A stretch of DNA of 64,000 nucleotides. It comes from Dermatophilaceae bacterium Soc4.6. Lineage in GTDB: Bacteria; Actinomycetota; Actinomycetes; Actinomycetales; Dermatophilaceae. Below are positions 36,654 through 46,099 of the stretch, piece by piece (the stretch's first letter is position 1; the number at the start of each line of letters is the position of its first letter). The translations under genes were made by a program, and so were the position numbers. The DNA lies in NCBI GenBank assembly GCA_039889245.1, contig JAZGVH010000002.1:1-64000 (forward strand). Direction: 5' to 3'. The notes under the pieces were generated by a model. It was given only the letters and a program-made list of their open reading frames with translations, was not told the origin of the DNA and did no database searches.

Positions 36654-38957
36654 ATGAGTGAGGAGGTCCGCTCCGACACGCCGCCCACGACGTCCACGAC
36701 GTCGGGGGCGTCGCCACTGCGCATGCGGGCCAGGCTGGCCCGTTTCGGCGGCCCCCGGATCGCGGGCAACCCCGTGCTGGAGCCCATCCTCCAGACGGTG
36801 CGCAGCACCCACCCCAAGGCCGACGTGTCAGTGATCGAGCGCGCCTACACGGTCGCCGAGCTGGCGCACCGGGGCCAGATGCGCAAGAGCGGCGACCCCT
36901 ACATCACGCACCCCCTCGCGGTCACGACGATCCTCGCTGAGCTGGGCATGACGCCGACCACGCTGGCTGCCGCTCTGCTGCACGACACGGTCGAGGACAC
37001 GTCCTACAGCCTCGAGCAGCTGCGGGGTGACTTCGGCACCGAGATCGCGGTGCTCGTCGACGGCGTCACCAAGCTCGACAAGCTGACCTACGGGGAGGCC
37101 GCCCAGGCCGAGACCGTGCGCAAGATGATCGTCGCGATGGCCCGTGACATCCGGGTGCTGGTGATCAAGCTGGCCGACCGGTTGCACAACGCGCGCACGT
37201 GGCGGTACGTCTCGCGGGCGTCGGCCGAGCGCAAGGCGCACGAGACCCTCGAGATCTACGCTCCGCTGGCGCACCGGCTCGGCATGAACACCATCAAGTG
37301 GGAGCTCGAGGACCTCTCCTTCGCGCAGCTCTACCCCAAGGTCTACGACGAGATCGTGCGGCTGGTGGCCGAGCGCGCACCCGCGCGCGAGGAGTACCTC
37401 GCGGGTGTCCGGAGCCAGGTCACGGAGGACCTGCGCGGGGCGCGGATCAAGGCCGCGGTGACCGGCCGTCCCAAGCACTACTACTCGGTCTACCAGAAGA
37501 TGATCGTGCGAGGCCGCGACTTCGAGGACATCTACGACCTCGTCGCCGTCCGCGTGCTCGTCGAGACCGTGCGCGACTGCTACGCGGCCCTGGGGGCCCT
37601 GCACGCGCGGTGGAACCCCGTGCCGGGGCGCTTCAAGGACTACATCGCGATGCCGAAGTTCAACATGTACCAGTCGCTGCACACGACGGTCATCGGTCCC
37701 GGCGGCAAGCCCGTCGAGATCCAGATCCGCACGCACACCATGCACCGCCGGGCGGAGTACGGCGTCGCTGCGCACTGGAAGTACAAGGAAGACGGCGAGC
37801 CGGGCGGTCGCGACGACGACCCCTCCAACGACATGGCCTGGCTCAAGCAGCTCATGGACTGGCAGAAGGAGACCGAGGACCCGGGTGAGTTCCTCGACTC
37901 GCTGCGCTTCGAGATGAACGGCGGTGAGGTCTACGTCTTCACCCCGAAGGGCGAGGTGGTCTCGCTGCCGGCCGGCTCCACCCCCGTCGACTTCGCGTAT
38001 GCCGTCCACACCGAGGTCGGCCACCACACGATCGGCGGCCGGGTCAACGGCCGGCTGGTGCCGCTGGAGTCGACGCTCGAGAACGGCGACGTCGTCGAGG
38101 TCCTCACGAGCAAGGCCGATGGCGCCGGTCCCAGCCGGGACTGGCTGGGCTTCGTCAAGAGCGCACGGGCACGCAACAAGATCCGCGGGTGGTTCTCGAA
38201 GGAGCGCCGCGAGGAGGCCATCGACTCCGGCAAGGAGGCCATCGCCAAGGCGATGCGCAAGCAGGGGCTTCCCCTGCAGCGGCTGATGACCGCCGACAGC
38301 CTCACCGTCATCGCCACCGAGCTGCGCCACCCTGACATCGACGGCCTGTATGCCGCCGTCGGCGAGGGCCACGTCTCGGCTCAGCACGTCGTGGAGCGCC
38401 TCGTCACGTCGCTCGGGGGCGAGGAGGGAGCCAGCGAGGACCTCGCGGAGGTCACCCTGCCCAGCAAGACGCGGGCGCGGCGCGGCGGAGACCCGGGTGT
38501 CGTGGTGGTGGGCACGGCCGACGTGTGGGTCAAGCTGGCCAAGTGCTGCACCCCCGTGCCGGGCGATCCCATCCTCGGCTTCGTCACCCGCGGCAGCGGG
38601 GTGTCCGTGCACCGTCGGGACTGCACCAACATCGAGACCCTGCTCGCTCAGCCCGACCGGCTCATCGACGTCGAGTGGGCTCCGTCGAGCTCGAGCATCT
38701 TCCTCGTGCAGCTCCAGGTCGAGGCCCTCGACCGGGCGCGCCTGCTCAGCGACGTGACGAGGGTGCTGTCCGACCAGCACGTCAACATCCTGTCGGCCTC
38801 GGTGCAGACCTCGCGCGACCGGGTGGCGCTGTCGCGCTTCACCTTCGAGATGGGCGAGCCCAGCCATCTCGACCACGTGATCCGCGCGGTGCGCAAGATC
38901 GACGGCGTCTTCGACGTCTACCGCATCACCGGCGGCAAGGCCACCGTCCCCTCCTAG
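36654..38957 (+). CDS. rel: bifunctional (p)ppGpp synthetase/hydrolase (Rel)
   Basis: 767 residues. In order: the HD hydrolase domain ([27 protein letters not shown], about 80-230), the synthetase domain ([28 protein letters not shown]), a TGS domain ([28 protein letters not shown]), and a helical/zinc-finger region. The last has [11 protein letters not shown] and VHRRDC and is followed by a C-terminal ACT domain. The intact HD box means it can also degrade the alarmone. It controls the stringent response to amino-acid starvation. It is apparently expressed from its own leaderless promoter. Confidence 0.95.
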   Translation: MSEEVRSDTPPTTSTTSGASPLRMRARLARFGGPRIAGNPVLEPILQTVRSTHPKADVSVIERAYTVAELAHRGQMRKSGDPYITHPLAVTTILAELGMTPTTLAAALLHDTVEDTSYSLEQLRGDFGTEIAVLVDGVTKLDKLTYGEAAQAETVRKMIVAMARDIRVLVIKLADRLHNARTWRYVSRASAERKAHETLEIYAPLAHRLGMNTIKWELEDLSFAQLYPKVYDEIVRLVAERAPAREEYLAGVRSQVTEDLRGARIKAAVTGRPKHYYSVYQKMIVRGRDFEDIYDLVAVRVLVETVRDCYAALGALHARWNPVPGRFKDYIAMPKFNMYQSLHTTVIGPGGKPVEIQIRTHTMHRRAEYGVAAHWKYKEDGEPGGRDDDPSNDMAWLKQLMDWQKETEDPGEFLDSLRFEMNGGEVYVFTPKGEVVSLPAGSTPVDFAYAVHTEVGHHTIGGRVNGRLVPLESTLENGDVVEVLTSKADGAGPSRDWLGFVKSARARNKIRGWFSKERREEAIDSGKEAIAKAMRKQGLPLQRLMTADSLTVIATELRHPDIDGLYAAVGEGHVSAQHVVERLVTSLGGEEGASEDLAEVTLPSKTRARRGGDPGVVVVGTADVWVKLAKCCTPVPGDPILGFVTRGSGVSVHRRDCTNIETLLAQPDRLIDVEWAPSSSSIFLVQLQVEALDRARLLSDVTRVLSDQHVNILSASVQTSRDRVALSRFTFEMGEPSHLDHVIRAVRKIDGVFDVYRITGGKATVPS

Positions 38958-38983
38958 ACCCTCCCCAGGCCGGCGGGAGGGGA

Positions 38984-40642
38984 TCAGCCGCCGAACTCCT
39001 CCACACCGGCGCGCGCCTGCGCGAGCCAGGCCTCACGGGCCTCCAGGGCCGCCCGGGCCTTCTCGACCTTGCCGGCACTGCCCGAGGCCTCTGCCTTCGC
39101 GAGGTCGTCCCGCAGACCTGAGACCGCGGCCTCGAGCTGCACGACGAGCGACTGGGCGCGGGCGGCGACCTCCGGGTTGCTCGACGACCACTTGCGGTCC
39201 TCGACCTCGCGCACGGCCGACTCGATGCGACGCATCGCCTTCTCGGTGCGCTCGAGGTCGGCCCGGGGCACCTTGCCCGCCTTGTCCCAGCGGTCCTGGA
39301 TGCTGCGCAGAGAGGCCTTGGCCCGGTCGAGGTTCGAGACCGGCAGGATCTGCTCGGCTTCGACGAGCAGCGCTTCCTTGATCTCGAGGTTGCCGCGGAA
39401 CGACTCCTCCTCGGCGGCGACGACTGCGTCCTTGGCCGCGAAGAAGGCGTCCTGGGCCGTACGGAACCGCTCCCAGAGCGCGTCGTCGTCGGCCCGGCCG
39501 GCGCGTCCGGCCTGACGCCAGTCGTCCATCAGGCGCTTGAAGGCGGTGGCAGTCGGAGCCCAGTCCTTGCTCGACGCCAGTCGCTCGGCATCAGCCACGA
39601 GCTGGGTCTTGACCGTCTTCGCCTCGGACTGCTGTCCGTCGAGCTGCGCGAAGTGCGTACGACGCGCCCGGTCGAAGCCGTTGCGGGCCGCACTGAAGCG
39701 CTGCCACAGCGCCGACTCCGAGGTGCGGTCGAGCCGGGGGCCACTGCGCTGGTGCTGCTTCCACTCGTCGAGCAGCTCGCGCATACGCGCTCCGCTGCTC
39801 TTCCACTGGATGCGCTCGAGAGGCTGGCCGGCGATCTGCTCGGCCTCGGTGACCAGGGCCTCACGATGGGCGCGGCCCTCCTCGCGGGCCGCCGCACGGG
39901 CGGCGGTCTCGACCTCCTTGCGACCGGCGATGGACTCGCCGATCTCGGCGACCGCGGCCTCCAGGGCCACCAGGTCACCGACCGCGCGTGGCTCGTGGGC
40001 CTGTTCGACGAGCTTGGCGTAGCTCTCCTCGGCGTCCTTCGCCGAGACCTCGGCCTGCGCCAGGCGCAGGCGCAGCAGGTCGGCCGCCGCGACGATCTCG
40101 TCGTACTTTCGCCCGTAGTAGGCCAGGGCGTCGGTGGGGCTGGCGCCCGGGTAGGAGCCCACCTCCCGCTCGCCGCCGCCGGGCAGGAGGACGAAGACCA
40201 CGCCGTCGTCGGCCACGCGACCGAACTGGCGCAGAGCGGCAGCGGCGTGCGGTCGGGCGAACATCTTCGGGCTCGGCACCGGACCCGCGGAGGGGGTGGG
40301 GTGCGACGCCACCAGCTCGCCCGGGGTCGGGACCGCCGCCGCCGGGACGTCGACCTGGGCCGGCTCGGGCTCGACTGTGGGCACGGGCTCGGGCTCGGGC
40401 TCGGGCTCGACTACGGGCTCGGGCTCGACTACGGGCTCGGGCTCGACTGTGGGCTCGACCGCGGGCTCGGGCTCGAGCGCGGGCTCGACGGCCGCCTCCG
40501 GCTCGGCCGGGGTCGGGACCGCCGCCTCCGCCGGTACGTCGGGCTCGGGCACGGTCTCCGTCTCGGTCACGGGCTGCGTCTCCGTCGGCGTCTCCGCCTC
40601 CGGCTCGGCGTGTGTCTCGTCGGTCGACATGGCGTCGGTCAC
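38984..40642 (-). CDS. DUF349-repeat coiled-coil protein
   Basis: 552 residues from a GTG (ATG 40630 is an alternative). Residues 15-110 are extremely Glu/Pro/Val-rich (EPEPVVEPEPVVEPEPEPEP). Then come a conserved segment (PSPKMFARPHAAAALRQFGR) and four to five DUF349 helical units. These are marked by W-[KR]-x-A-G, RFRTAQDAFFAAKDA, LWQRFSAARNGFDRAR and LRSIQDRWDKAGKVPR. The C-terminus is helical (ARAALEAREAWLAQARAG). Function is unknown, though the family is widespread and abundant in actinomycetes. It is convergent with rel. The encoding DNA of the acidic region is an imperfect tandem repeat. Confidence 0.85.
   Translation of the reverse strand: MTDAMSTDETHAEPEAETPTETQPVTETETVPEPDVPAEAAVPTPAEPEAAVEPALEPEPAVEPTVEPEPVVEPEPVVEPEPEPEPVPTVEPEPAQVDVPAAAVPTPGELVASHPTPSAGPVPSPKMFARPHAAAALRQFGRVADDGVVFVLLPGGGEREVGSYPGASPTDALAYYGRKYDEIVAAADLLRLRLAQAEVSAKDAEESYAKLVEQAHEPRAVGDLVALEAAVAEIGESIAGRKEVETAARAAAREEGRAHREALVTEAEQIAGQPLERIQWKSSGARMRELLDEWKQHQRSGPRLDRTSESALWQRFSAARNGFDRARRTHFAQLDGQQSEAKTVKTQLVADAERLASSKDWAPTATAFKRLMDDWRQAGRAGRADDDALWERFRTAQDAFFAAKDAVVAAEEESFRGNLEIKEALLVEAEQILPVSNLDRAKASLRSIQDRWDKAGKVPRADLERTEKAMRRIESAVREVEDRKWSSSNPEVAARAQSLVVQLEAAVSGLRDDLAKAEASGSAGKVEKARAALEAREAWLAQARAGVEEFGG
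40380..40470. repeat. imperfect tandem repeats within the DUF349 gene
   Basis: Units such as ctcgactacgggctcggg recur (exact 18-bp pair around 40408-40443), with variants on either side. They encode the Glu-Pro-Val repeats. Such tracts tend to vary in length between strains. Confidence 0.6.
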
Positions 40643-40645
40643 GGG

Positions 40646-41431
40646 TCAGCCCTTCACTTTCGCGGACGTGCCGGTGAGGCTGATGGGAGCCAGGGGCGAG
40701 GTCTGGTCGCCGGGGTTGATCCCCGCGGCAGCGATCTTGGTGACGATGTCGAGCCCGGCCGTCACCTTGCCGAAGACGGTGTAGCCGCTGCCGTCGCCCG
40801 ACTTCGGGAGCGTCGTGGCCTTGTAGACGATGAAGAACTGGTCGGAGTTGCTATTGGGGTCGCCCGACTTGCGAGCCATGGCGAGGGTGCCCGCGGGGTA
40901 CACGTCGTTGGCCGGGACGTTCTCGACGCCGTAGTGGTAGCCCGGGCCGGTGCCGCTGCCCGTGCCCGTCGGGTCACCGCACTGCAGTACGTAGATGCCC
41001 TGCGCCTTGCCGGTCAGGCGGTGGCACGGGCTCGAGGCGTAGTAGCCCTGTTGCGAGAGGAAGAGGAACGACGAGACCGCGATCGGGGCCTTCGTGCCGT
41101 CGAGCTCGGCCGTGATCGGTCCGCAGGTGGTGCTCAGCGTGGCGGTGAAGATCTTGCCCTTGGCGGCACCGAGGTCCGGCGTCCCGGTGAGCTTCTTGGG
41201 AGCGGTCAGTGCCGGGGGGACGGCGGTGCACCCGGCGAGGACCTTGGGGGTCGCGGTGGGTGTCGGCGTCGCCGAGGTCGCCCCCCCGGTCGGTGTCGAC
41301 GTCGCGGACGTCGTCGGGTCAGCGGTGGCCGCCGGCGACGTGCGGTTCGTCAGCACGTTGGCACCGACGATGAAGACCGCCACCACGAGGACCACACCGA
41401 TCACGGCGAAGATCGCCTGCTTGTCACGCAC
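40646..41431 (-). CDS. membrane-anchored cyclophilin-type peptidyl-prolyl isomerase
   Basis: 261 residues. GTG 41431 follows AGAGGAGAGG and is preferred over the longer frame. An N-terminal membrane helix (about 5-27) and a Thr/Ser/Ala/Pro linker precede the cyclophilin fold. The fold begins FTATLSTTCGPITAELDGTK and continues with VSSFLFLSQQGYYASSPCHRL, QCGDPTGTGSGTGPGY, GTLAMARK and SNSDQFFIVY. It resembles PpiB of mycobacteria (Rv2582), which also lies beside rel and hisS. It should catalyse prolyl isomerisation outside the cell. The DUF349 gene follows 3 bp downstream. Confidence 0.9.
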   Translation of the reverse strand: MRDKQAIFAVIGVVLVVAVFIVGANVLTNRTSPAATADPTTSATSTPTGGATSATPTPTATPKVLAGCTAVPPALTAPKKLTGTPDLGAAKGKIFTATLSTTCGPITAELDGTKAPIAVSSFLFLSQQGYYASSPCHRLTGKAQGIYVLQCGDPTGTGSGTGPGYHYGVENVPANDVYPAGTLAMARKSGDPNSNSDQFFIVYKATTLPKSGDGSGYTVFGKVTAGLDIVTKIAAAGINPGDQTSPLAPISLTGTSAKVKG

Positions 41432-41705
41432 GAACTGGCCTCTCCTCTGCGCGGGCCTCGTGCCCGCGCCTGTCCTGCCTCGGCGACCGTGTCCCGTCCT
41501 GGGCCACACCCACCTGCCCTACCCTGCCGTGTCCGCCTCGCGTTCCGGGCGCGGCGCACGGCGCCGGACACGGGCGCCAGTCTAGGCAGGCCCTTCGGTG
41601 GTGCGCAGCGGCTGGGGTCGAGACGGGCATCACGACTGCGTGACGATGCGGCCTGCGCCCAGGGTGCAGGTCAGCCTGTCGGCCACGGTCACTATCCTCG
41701 GGCCC

Positions 41706-42404
41706 GTGCTCACCGTCGCCTTCCCGGCCGCCGCCTTCGACACCAACTGCTACGTGCTCGCGCCGGCCCCCGGAGAGGAGTGCCTCATCGTCGACCCCGG
41801 TATCGGGGTCGAGGAGCAGCTCGCCGAGGTGCTTGCCCAGCACCGCCTGCGGCCGGCAGCCGTGCTGCTCACCCACGGCCACATCGACCACGTGTGGTCC
41901 GTGACCCCGGTCTGCGGGGGTGCGACGGCGGCCTACATCCACGCCGACGACCGCTACCGCCTCGGTGACCTGATGGCGACGGTGTCCCCTCCGCTGATCG
42001 CGATGTTCGAGCGCCAGTTCGGCGCGGCGGCCACCTGGCGGTCGCCCGAGCGGGTCGTCGACCTGCACGACCACGAGCGTCTGCAGCTCGCCGGGCTCGA
42101 CGTCGAGGTCCTCCACGCACCGGGGCACACCGAGGGCTCGGTGATGTTCGCCCTGCCCGGCGTCCCCGACGGCCTCGAGGGCGCCGAGGTGGCCTCGACC
42201 TGCCTCAGCGGCGACGTGCTCTTCGCCGGCTCGATCGGGCGGACCGACCTCGAGGGTGGCGACCCGGGCGCGATGACGCGCTCGCTGCGGGACGTCGTCC
42301 TGCCGCTGCGCGACGACGTGCTCGTCCTGCCCGGTCACGGCAGCGCCACCACCATCGGGCGAGAGCGCACCAGCAACCCCTACCTGCAAGGACTGACGGC
42401 ATGA
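41706..42404 (+). CDS. metallo-beta-lactamase-fold hydrolase (glyoxalase II-like)
   Basis: 232 residues. GTG 41706 follows TATCCT (41693-41698) by 7 bases. Motifs are NCYVLAPAPGEECLIVDPG, THGHIDHVW (HxHxDH), HAPGHTEGS, LSGDVLFAGSIGRTDL and LPGHGSATTIGRE, the full dinuclear zinc site. It is equivalent to mycobacterial Rv2581c. The substrate is probably an S-acyl-glutathione or mycothiol-like thioester, but this is not determined. The stop overlaps the hisS ATG. Confidence 0.9.
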   Translation: MLTVAFPAAAFDTNCYVLAPAPGEECLIVDPGIGVEEQLAEVLAQHRLRPAAVLLTHGHIDHVWSVTPVCGGATAAYIHADDRYRLGDLMATVSPPLIAMFERQFGAAATWRSPERVVDLHDHERLQLAGLDVEVLHAPGHTEGSVMFALPGVPDGLEGAEVASTCLSGDVLFAGSIGRTDLEGGDPGAMTRSLRDVVLPLRDDVLVLPGHGSATTIGRERTSNPYLQGLTA

Positions 42405-43867
42405 CCGGCAACCAGCCCAACCAGCCCGCCAGGTCCGCGAAGCCCAAGCCGGCGAGGGTCACCAAGGTGCTCCCGCTCAGCGGCTTCCCCGAGCTGCTGC
42501 CCGCCGAGCGGATCATCGAGCAGCGCTTCCTCGACGTCATCCGCGAGACCTTCGAGCTGCACGGCTTCTCGTCCCTCGAGACCAGAGCGGTCGAGCCGGT
42601 CGAGCGTCTCCTCGGCAAGGGCACCGACGCCGACAAGGAGATCTACGGCGTCACCCGGCTCGCGTCCCGCGGCGACGAGCGGGCTGCGGCCGAGAGCGAG
42701 CTGGGCCTGCACTTCGACCTCACCGTGCCGTTCGCCCGCTACGTGCTGGAGAACGCCGGGCGGCTCGACTTCCCCTACCGGCGCTACCAGGTGCAGAAGG
42801 TGTGGCGGGGCGAGCGCCCGCAGGAGGGCCGCTACCGCGAGTTCTGGCAGGCCGACATCGACGTGGTCGACGTCGGCGAGCTGCCCGGGCACTTCGAGGC
42901 CGAGATGCCGCTCGTGATCGCCGACGTGTTCTCGCGGTTCCCGGTCGGCGACTTCGTCATCCAGGTCAACAACCGCATGATCCCTGAGGGGATCTACCGG
43001 GCTGTGGGGCTCGACGAGTCGGTCGGGGTGACCCAGACCCTGCGCATCGTCGACAAGCTCGACAAGATCGGCGTCGAGGGGGTGCGCCGGCTGCTGATCG
43101 AGGCGGGCGCCACGTCGCAGCAGGCCACGACCGCCCTGGCACTGGCCGAGATCCGCACCCCCGACCTCGGCTTCGTCGAGCGGGTGCGCTCCCTGGGCCT
43201 GACTCACCCCACCCTCGACCTCGGCCTCGCCGCCCTGTCGGCGGTGATCATCCAGGGCATGGAGCACGCCCCGGGGCGGATCGTCGCCGACCTGCGCATC
43301 GCCCGGGGTCTCGACTACTACACGGGCACCGTCTACGAGACCCAGCTGGTGGGGTTCGAGGCGTGGGGATCGTTCAGCTCGGGCGGGCGCTACGACGCCC
43401 TGGCGAGCGACGGCCGCACCACCTACCCGGGGGTGGGCATCTCGATCGGGGTCTCGCGCATCCTCGGCCTGCTGATCGGCAAGGGGCTGTTGACCTCGTC
43501 GCGCAAGACGCCGGCCGCCGTCCTCGTCGCCCTGAACACCGACGCCGACCGGCCGCGCTCGGCGTCGGTCGCGGCCGAGCTGCGTCGACGCGGCATCCCG
43601 TGCGAGGTGGCCCCCAGCGCGGCCCGGTTCGGCAAGCAGATCCGGTATGCCGAGCGTCGCGGCATCCCCTACGTCTGGTTCCCGGGCGACGAGAGCGGCG
43701 ACGGCGACGCCGTCAAGGACATCCGCTCCGGCGCCCAGGTACCCGCCGAGGCCGCCACGTGGCAGTGCCCGGCGGCAGACCTGCGCCCCGAGGTCATCCG
43801 CGCCCCGGCGCCGGGGCCGGCGGGCGCAGACCCGCCGAGCGCAGCTCCAGCAGAGCCAGGCGCCTGA
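42401..43867 (+). CDS. hisS: histidyl-tRNA synthetase
   Basis: 488 residues, coupled to the hydrolase gene by ATGA. It is a class II core with motif 1 (VLPLSGFPELLPAE), motif 2 (RYQVQKVWRGERPQEGRYRE, then FWQADIDVV), the histidine-binding RGLDYYTGTVYE, and motif 3 (GVGISIGVSRI). The C-terminal anticodon domain spans about 370-470. A Pro/Ala-rich tail of about 20 residues runs into the opposite-strand gene, overlapping it by 74 bp. It is longer than E. coli HisS mainly through that tail and an N-terminal basic extension. Confidence 0.96.
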   Translation: MTGNQPNQPARSAKPKPARVTKVLPLSGFPELLPAERIIEQRFLDVIRETFELHGFSSLETRAVEPVERLLGKGTDADKEIYGVTRLASRGDERAAAESELGLHFDLTVPFARYVLENAGRLDFPYRRYQVQKVWRGERPQEGRYREFWQADIDVVDVGELPGHFEAEMPLVIADVFSRFPVGDFVIQVNNRMIPEGIYRAVGLDESVGVTQTLRIVDKLDKIGVEGVRRLLIEAGATSQQATTALALAEIRTPDLGFVERVRSLGLTHPTLDLGLAALSAVIIQGMEHAPGRIVADLRIARGLDYYTGTVYETQLVGFEAWGSFSSGGRYDALASDGRTTYPGVGISIGVSRILGLLIGKGLLTSSRKTPAAVLVALNTDADRPRSASVAAELRRRGIPCEVAPSAARFGKQIRYAERRGIPYVWFPGDESGDGDAVKDIRSGAQVPAEAATWQCPAADLRPEVIRAPAPGPAGADPPSAAPAEPGA

Positions 43868-44417
43868 CGACCTCGGGGTCGGCAGCGCGCCACGCTCCTG
43901 CGGGGTCGTCGCTGATGGCCGCCAGCCTGTGCATGGGCTGGCGCGCCATCGCCCGCAGGGCGAAGAGGTCGAGGTCGGCGTCGGCGTCGATGAGGCGCTG
44001 GGCGGCGCTCGCCCGGCAGACGAAGCGCCCGCGCAGGGCCAGCCAGGTGCCGACGACCAGCAGGATCGGCACCAGCGCGACGGTCAGACCGAGGACGACG
44101 GCCATCCGGTCGACGGCCGTGTGCATGTCGCGTCCCGCCTGTGCGAGCTGTGCGGCGCTGGTGGCGGCCCCGTCGAAGGGTCTGCGCGCCCCGTCGCCGA
44201 GCAAGGGCACCCTGGCCAGCTGCTCGGCCGCACCGCTCATGTTCGCGCCGAAGGAGGTCCCGGCGCCAGTGAGCTGGTCGGCGGTGCCCTGCAGCGACAG
44301 GATGTTGGTGTGGACGGTGCGCCCCACCTCGACCCAGACCGCGACCCACCCGAGGGTGAGCGCATCGGACGCGACCTGCGCGGCCCGGCGCCGGGGCAGG
44401 TCGGAGTAGACCTTCAC
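43794..44417 (-). CDS. two-helix membrane protein of unknown function
   Basis: 207 residues from a GTG overlapping the upstream stop by 4 bp (GTGA). Helices lie at about residues 20-35 and 110-135 (VVLGLTVALVPILLVVGTWL), flanking an external segment. That segment carries NILSLQGTADQLTGAGTSFG and RMAVVLGLT, of the kind found in Tsr-like sensor loops. The C-terminal third is cytoplasmic and Leu/Arg/Ala-rich. I do not recognise a family. It ends inside the tail of hisS on the other strand. Confidence 0.7.
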   Translation of the reverse strand: MKVYSDLPRRRAAQVASDALTLGWVAVWVEVGRTVHTNILSLQGTADQLTGAGTSFGANMSGAAEQLARVPLLGDGARRPFDGAATSAAQLAQAGRDMHTAVDRMAVVLGLTVALVPILLVVGTWLALRGRFVCRASAAQRLIDADADLDLFALRAMARQPMHRLAAISDDPAGAWRAADPEVVRRLALLELRSAGLRPPAPAPGRG

Positions 44418-44899
44418 GCGGGGCCCTCCCGGCGGGCGTCGTGGGCCCCGGGGGCCTCGGAGGCGTCGGGACCGGCGCTCAGCTGGGTCTGCATCCGGGA
44501 GACGAGCGCCTGCAGACCGCGCAGCGGGCGCACCATCACGGTGAACTCGACGAGTCGACCGCCCTCGTCCCAGGCCAGCAGGTCGACCCCGTGCACCTGC
44601 ACGCCGTCGAGGTCGGCGCGGAACTCGAGGCACGCACTGCGCGGACCGAGCAGCTGCCGCCCGTAGTGCAGGGTGGGGCCGAGCACGGTCATCGCCGCCC
44701 TCAGGTAGGCCGTGGCGAGGTCACGGCCCTGCGCCGGTGCGTGCACCGCCGGCGACCGGAAGACGACCTCGGGGGCGAGCAGCCGAGCGAGCAGGGCGTC
44801 GCGGGTGGTCGGGTCCACGGCGTCGACCACGGCGTGCCAGGCACGCACCGGCGCCGGGATCTCGTGCACCGCGTCGGTCTCCTGCGAGAGGGGGGTCAT
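44414..44899 (-). CDS. NTF2/SnoaL-like small protein
   Basis: 161 residues. ATG 44899 is favoured by GAGGAG upstream. A longer frame to 44947 lacks such a site. The pattern VRAWHAVVDAVDPTTRDALLARLLAPEVVFRSPAV and FTVMVRPLRGLQAL fits the cone-shaped NTF2 fold used by SnoaL cyclases and isomerases and many accessory proteins. No catalytic set is identifiable. It is coupled to the downstream membrane protein and divergent from xerD. Confidence 0.65.
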   Translation of the reverse strand: MTPLSQETDAVHEIPAPVRAWHAVVDAVDPTTRDALLARLLAPEVVFRSPAVHAPAQGRDLATAYLRAAMTVLGPTLHYGRQLLGPRSACLEFRADLDGVQVHGVDLLAWDEGGRLVEFTVMVRPLRGLQALVSRMQTQLSAGPDASEAPGAHDARREGPA

Positions 44900-44961
44900 C
44901 GGGGCTCCTCGGTGTGGTGGGGGAGCGGTCGGGGCCGCAGCCGTCACGCTAGCCTCGAGAG

Positions 44962-45972
44962 GTGCCCTCGACGCGACCCGTGCCCGTCGAGGCCTCCGTC
45001 CCCACAGCCCTGGAGCGTGAGGTACGAGGCTGGCTCGACCACCTGGAGGTGGAGCGGGGGGCCGCGGTCAACACCCTCAGCTCCTACCGCCGCGACCTGC
45101 GCCGGTATGCCGCGTTCCTCGCCGAGCGCGGCATCGTCGTGGCCGCAGGGGTCACCGAGCGCGACGTCACGGACTTCCTGGCCTCGCTGCGGGAGGGGTC
45201 GCCCGACCGGGCTCCGCTGTCGACCGCGTCGGCGGGACGCACCCTGGTCGCGGTGCGCGGGCTGCACCGCTTCCTCGCCCTCGAGGGGACCACGAGCACC
45301 GACCCCGCGGGCGACGTCAGCCCCCCTCGCCCCCCGTCGCGCCTGCCGAAGGCCATCCCGCTGCACGACGTCGAGCGCCTGCTCGAGGGGGCGTCCGGGG
45401 GAGAGCCCACGCTCGCGCTGCGCGACCGGGCGCTGATCGAGGTGCTCTACGGCGTGGGGGCCCGGATCAGCGAGGCCGTGGGCCTCGACCTCGACGACCT
45501 CGACCAGCTTGACCCGCTCGACCAGCTTCACCAGCTCGACGACCCCGCACCAGCAGCCGGCACGGGCTCGGTCCGCCTGCACGGCAAGGGCGACAAGCAG
45601 CGCATCGTGCCCGTCGGCCGCTACGCGCAGGAGGCCGTGGCGGCGTACCGCGTCCGAGGCCGACCCGAGCTCGTGCGCCGGGGCCGCGGGACACCAGCCC
45701 TCTTCGTCAACCAGCGCGGTGACCGGCTGTCTCGCCAGAGCGCCTGGGCGGTGATCCAGTCGGCGGCCGCCCGCGCCGGCCTCGCGGGTCACCTGTCTCC
45801 CCACACGCTGCGCCACTCCTTCGCCACGCACCTGCTCGACGGCGGGGCCGACGTGCGGGTGGTGCAGGAGCTGCTGGGGCACGCGTCGGTGACGACCACC
45901 CAGATCTACACGATGGTCTCGGTCCAGAGACTGCGCGAGGTGTATGCCGTGTCCCACCCCCGGGCCCGCTGA
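44962..45972 (+). CDS. xerD: tyrosine recombinase XerD
   Basis: 336 residues. GTG 44962 lies 6 bases after TAGCCT (44950-44955). The SAM-like core-binding domain ([33 protein letters not shown]) and the catalytic domain are complete: Arg in [14 protein letters not shown], Lys in [32 protein letters not shown] with the nucleophile Tyr. After GLDLDDL there is an insert, [19 protein letters not shown], that most XerD lack. With XerC it resolves chromosome dimers at dif. It precedes parA and scpAB as in mycobacteria. Confidence 0.93.
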   Translation: MPSTRPVPVEASVPTALEREVRGWLDHLEVERGAAVNTLSSYRRDLRRYAAFLAERGIVVAAGVTERDVTDFLASLREGSPDRAPLSTASAGRTLVAVRGLHRFLALEGTTSTDPAGDVSPPRPPSRLPKAIPLHDVERLLEGASGGEPTLALRDRALIEVLYGVGARISEAVGLDLDDLDQLDPLDQLHQLDDPAPAAGTGSVRLHGKGDKQRIVPVGRYAQEAVAAYRVRGRPELVRRGRGTPALFVNQRGDRLSRQSAWAVIQSAAARAGLAGHLSPHTLRHSFATHLLDGGADVRVVQELLGHASVTTTQIYTMVSVQRLREVYAVSHPRAR

Positions 45973-46033
45973 CCCGCTGGTCGACCCGATGGCGCGCACG
46001 CCGTGACGTCCCGGCGGGGGGCCCTGCCGCTGA

Positions 46034-46039
46034 TAGTGT
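46034..46039 (+). promoter_or_regulatory. -10 box upstream of parA
   Basis: TAGTGT lies 60 bases before GTG 46100. A following imperfect dyad (gtgatcagc / gctgacc) could be regulatory. Weak evidence. Confidence 0.25.
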
Positions 46040-46099
46040 CGAGGTGATCAGCGTGATGCTGACCGACCGCGCGACCGACGACCGAGAGCTGACCAGCAC

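Noticed and set aside
38961-38985. Bidirectional terminator between rel and the DUF349 gene
   Set aside because: Only a 5-bp ctccc/gggag pairing with several alternatives and no T-tract, which is too weak to annotate.
40300-40500. CRISPR-like array
   Set aside because: The repeats are short, contiguous and code for a Glu-Pro-rich protein segment. There are no spacers.
46030-46090. parS-like site before parA
   Set aside because: The dyad gtgatcagc/gctgacc does not match the parS consensus TGTTNCACGTGAAACA.
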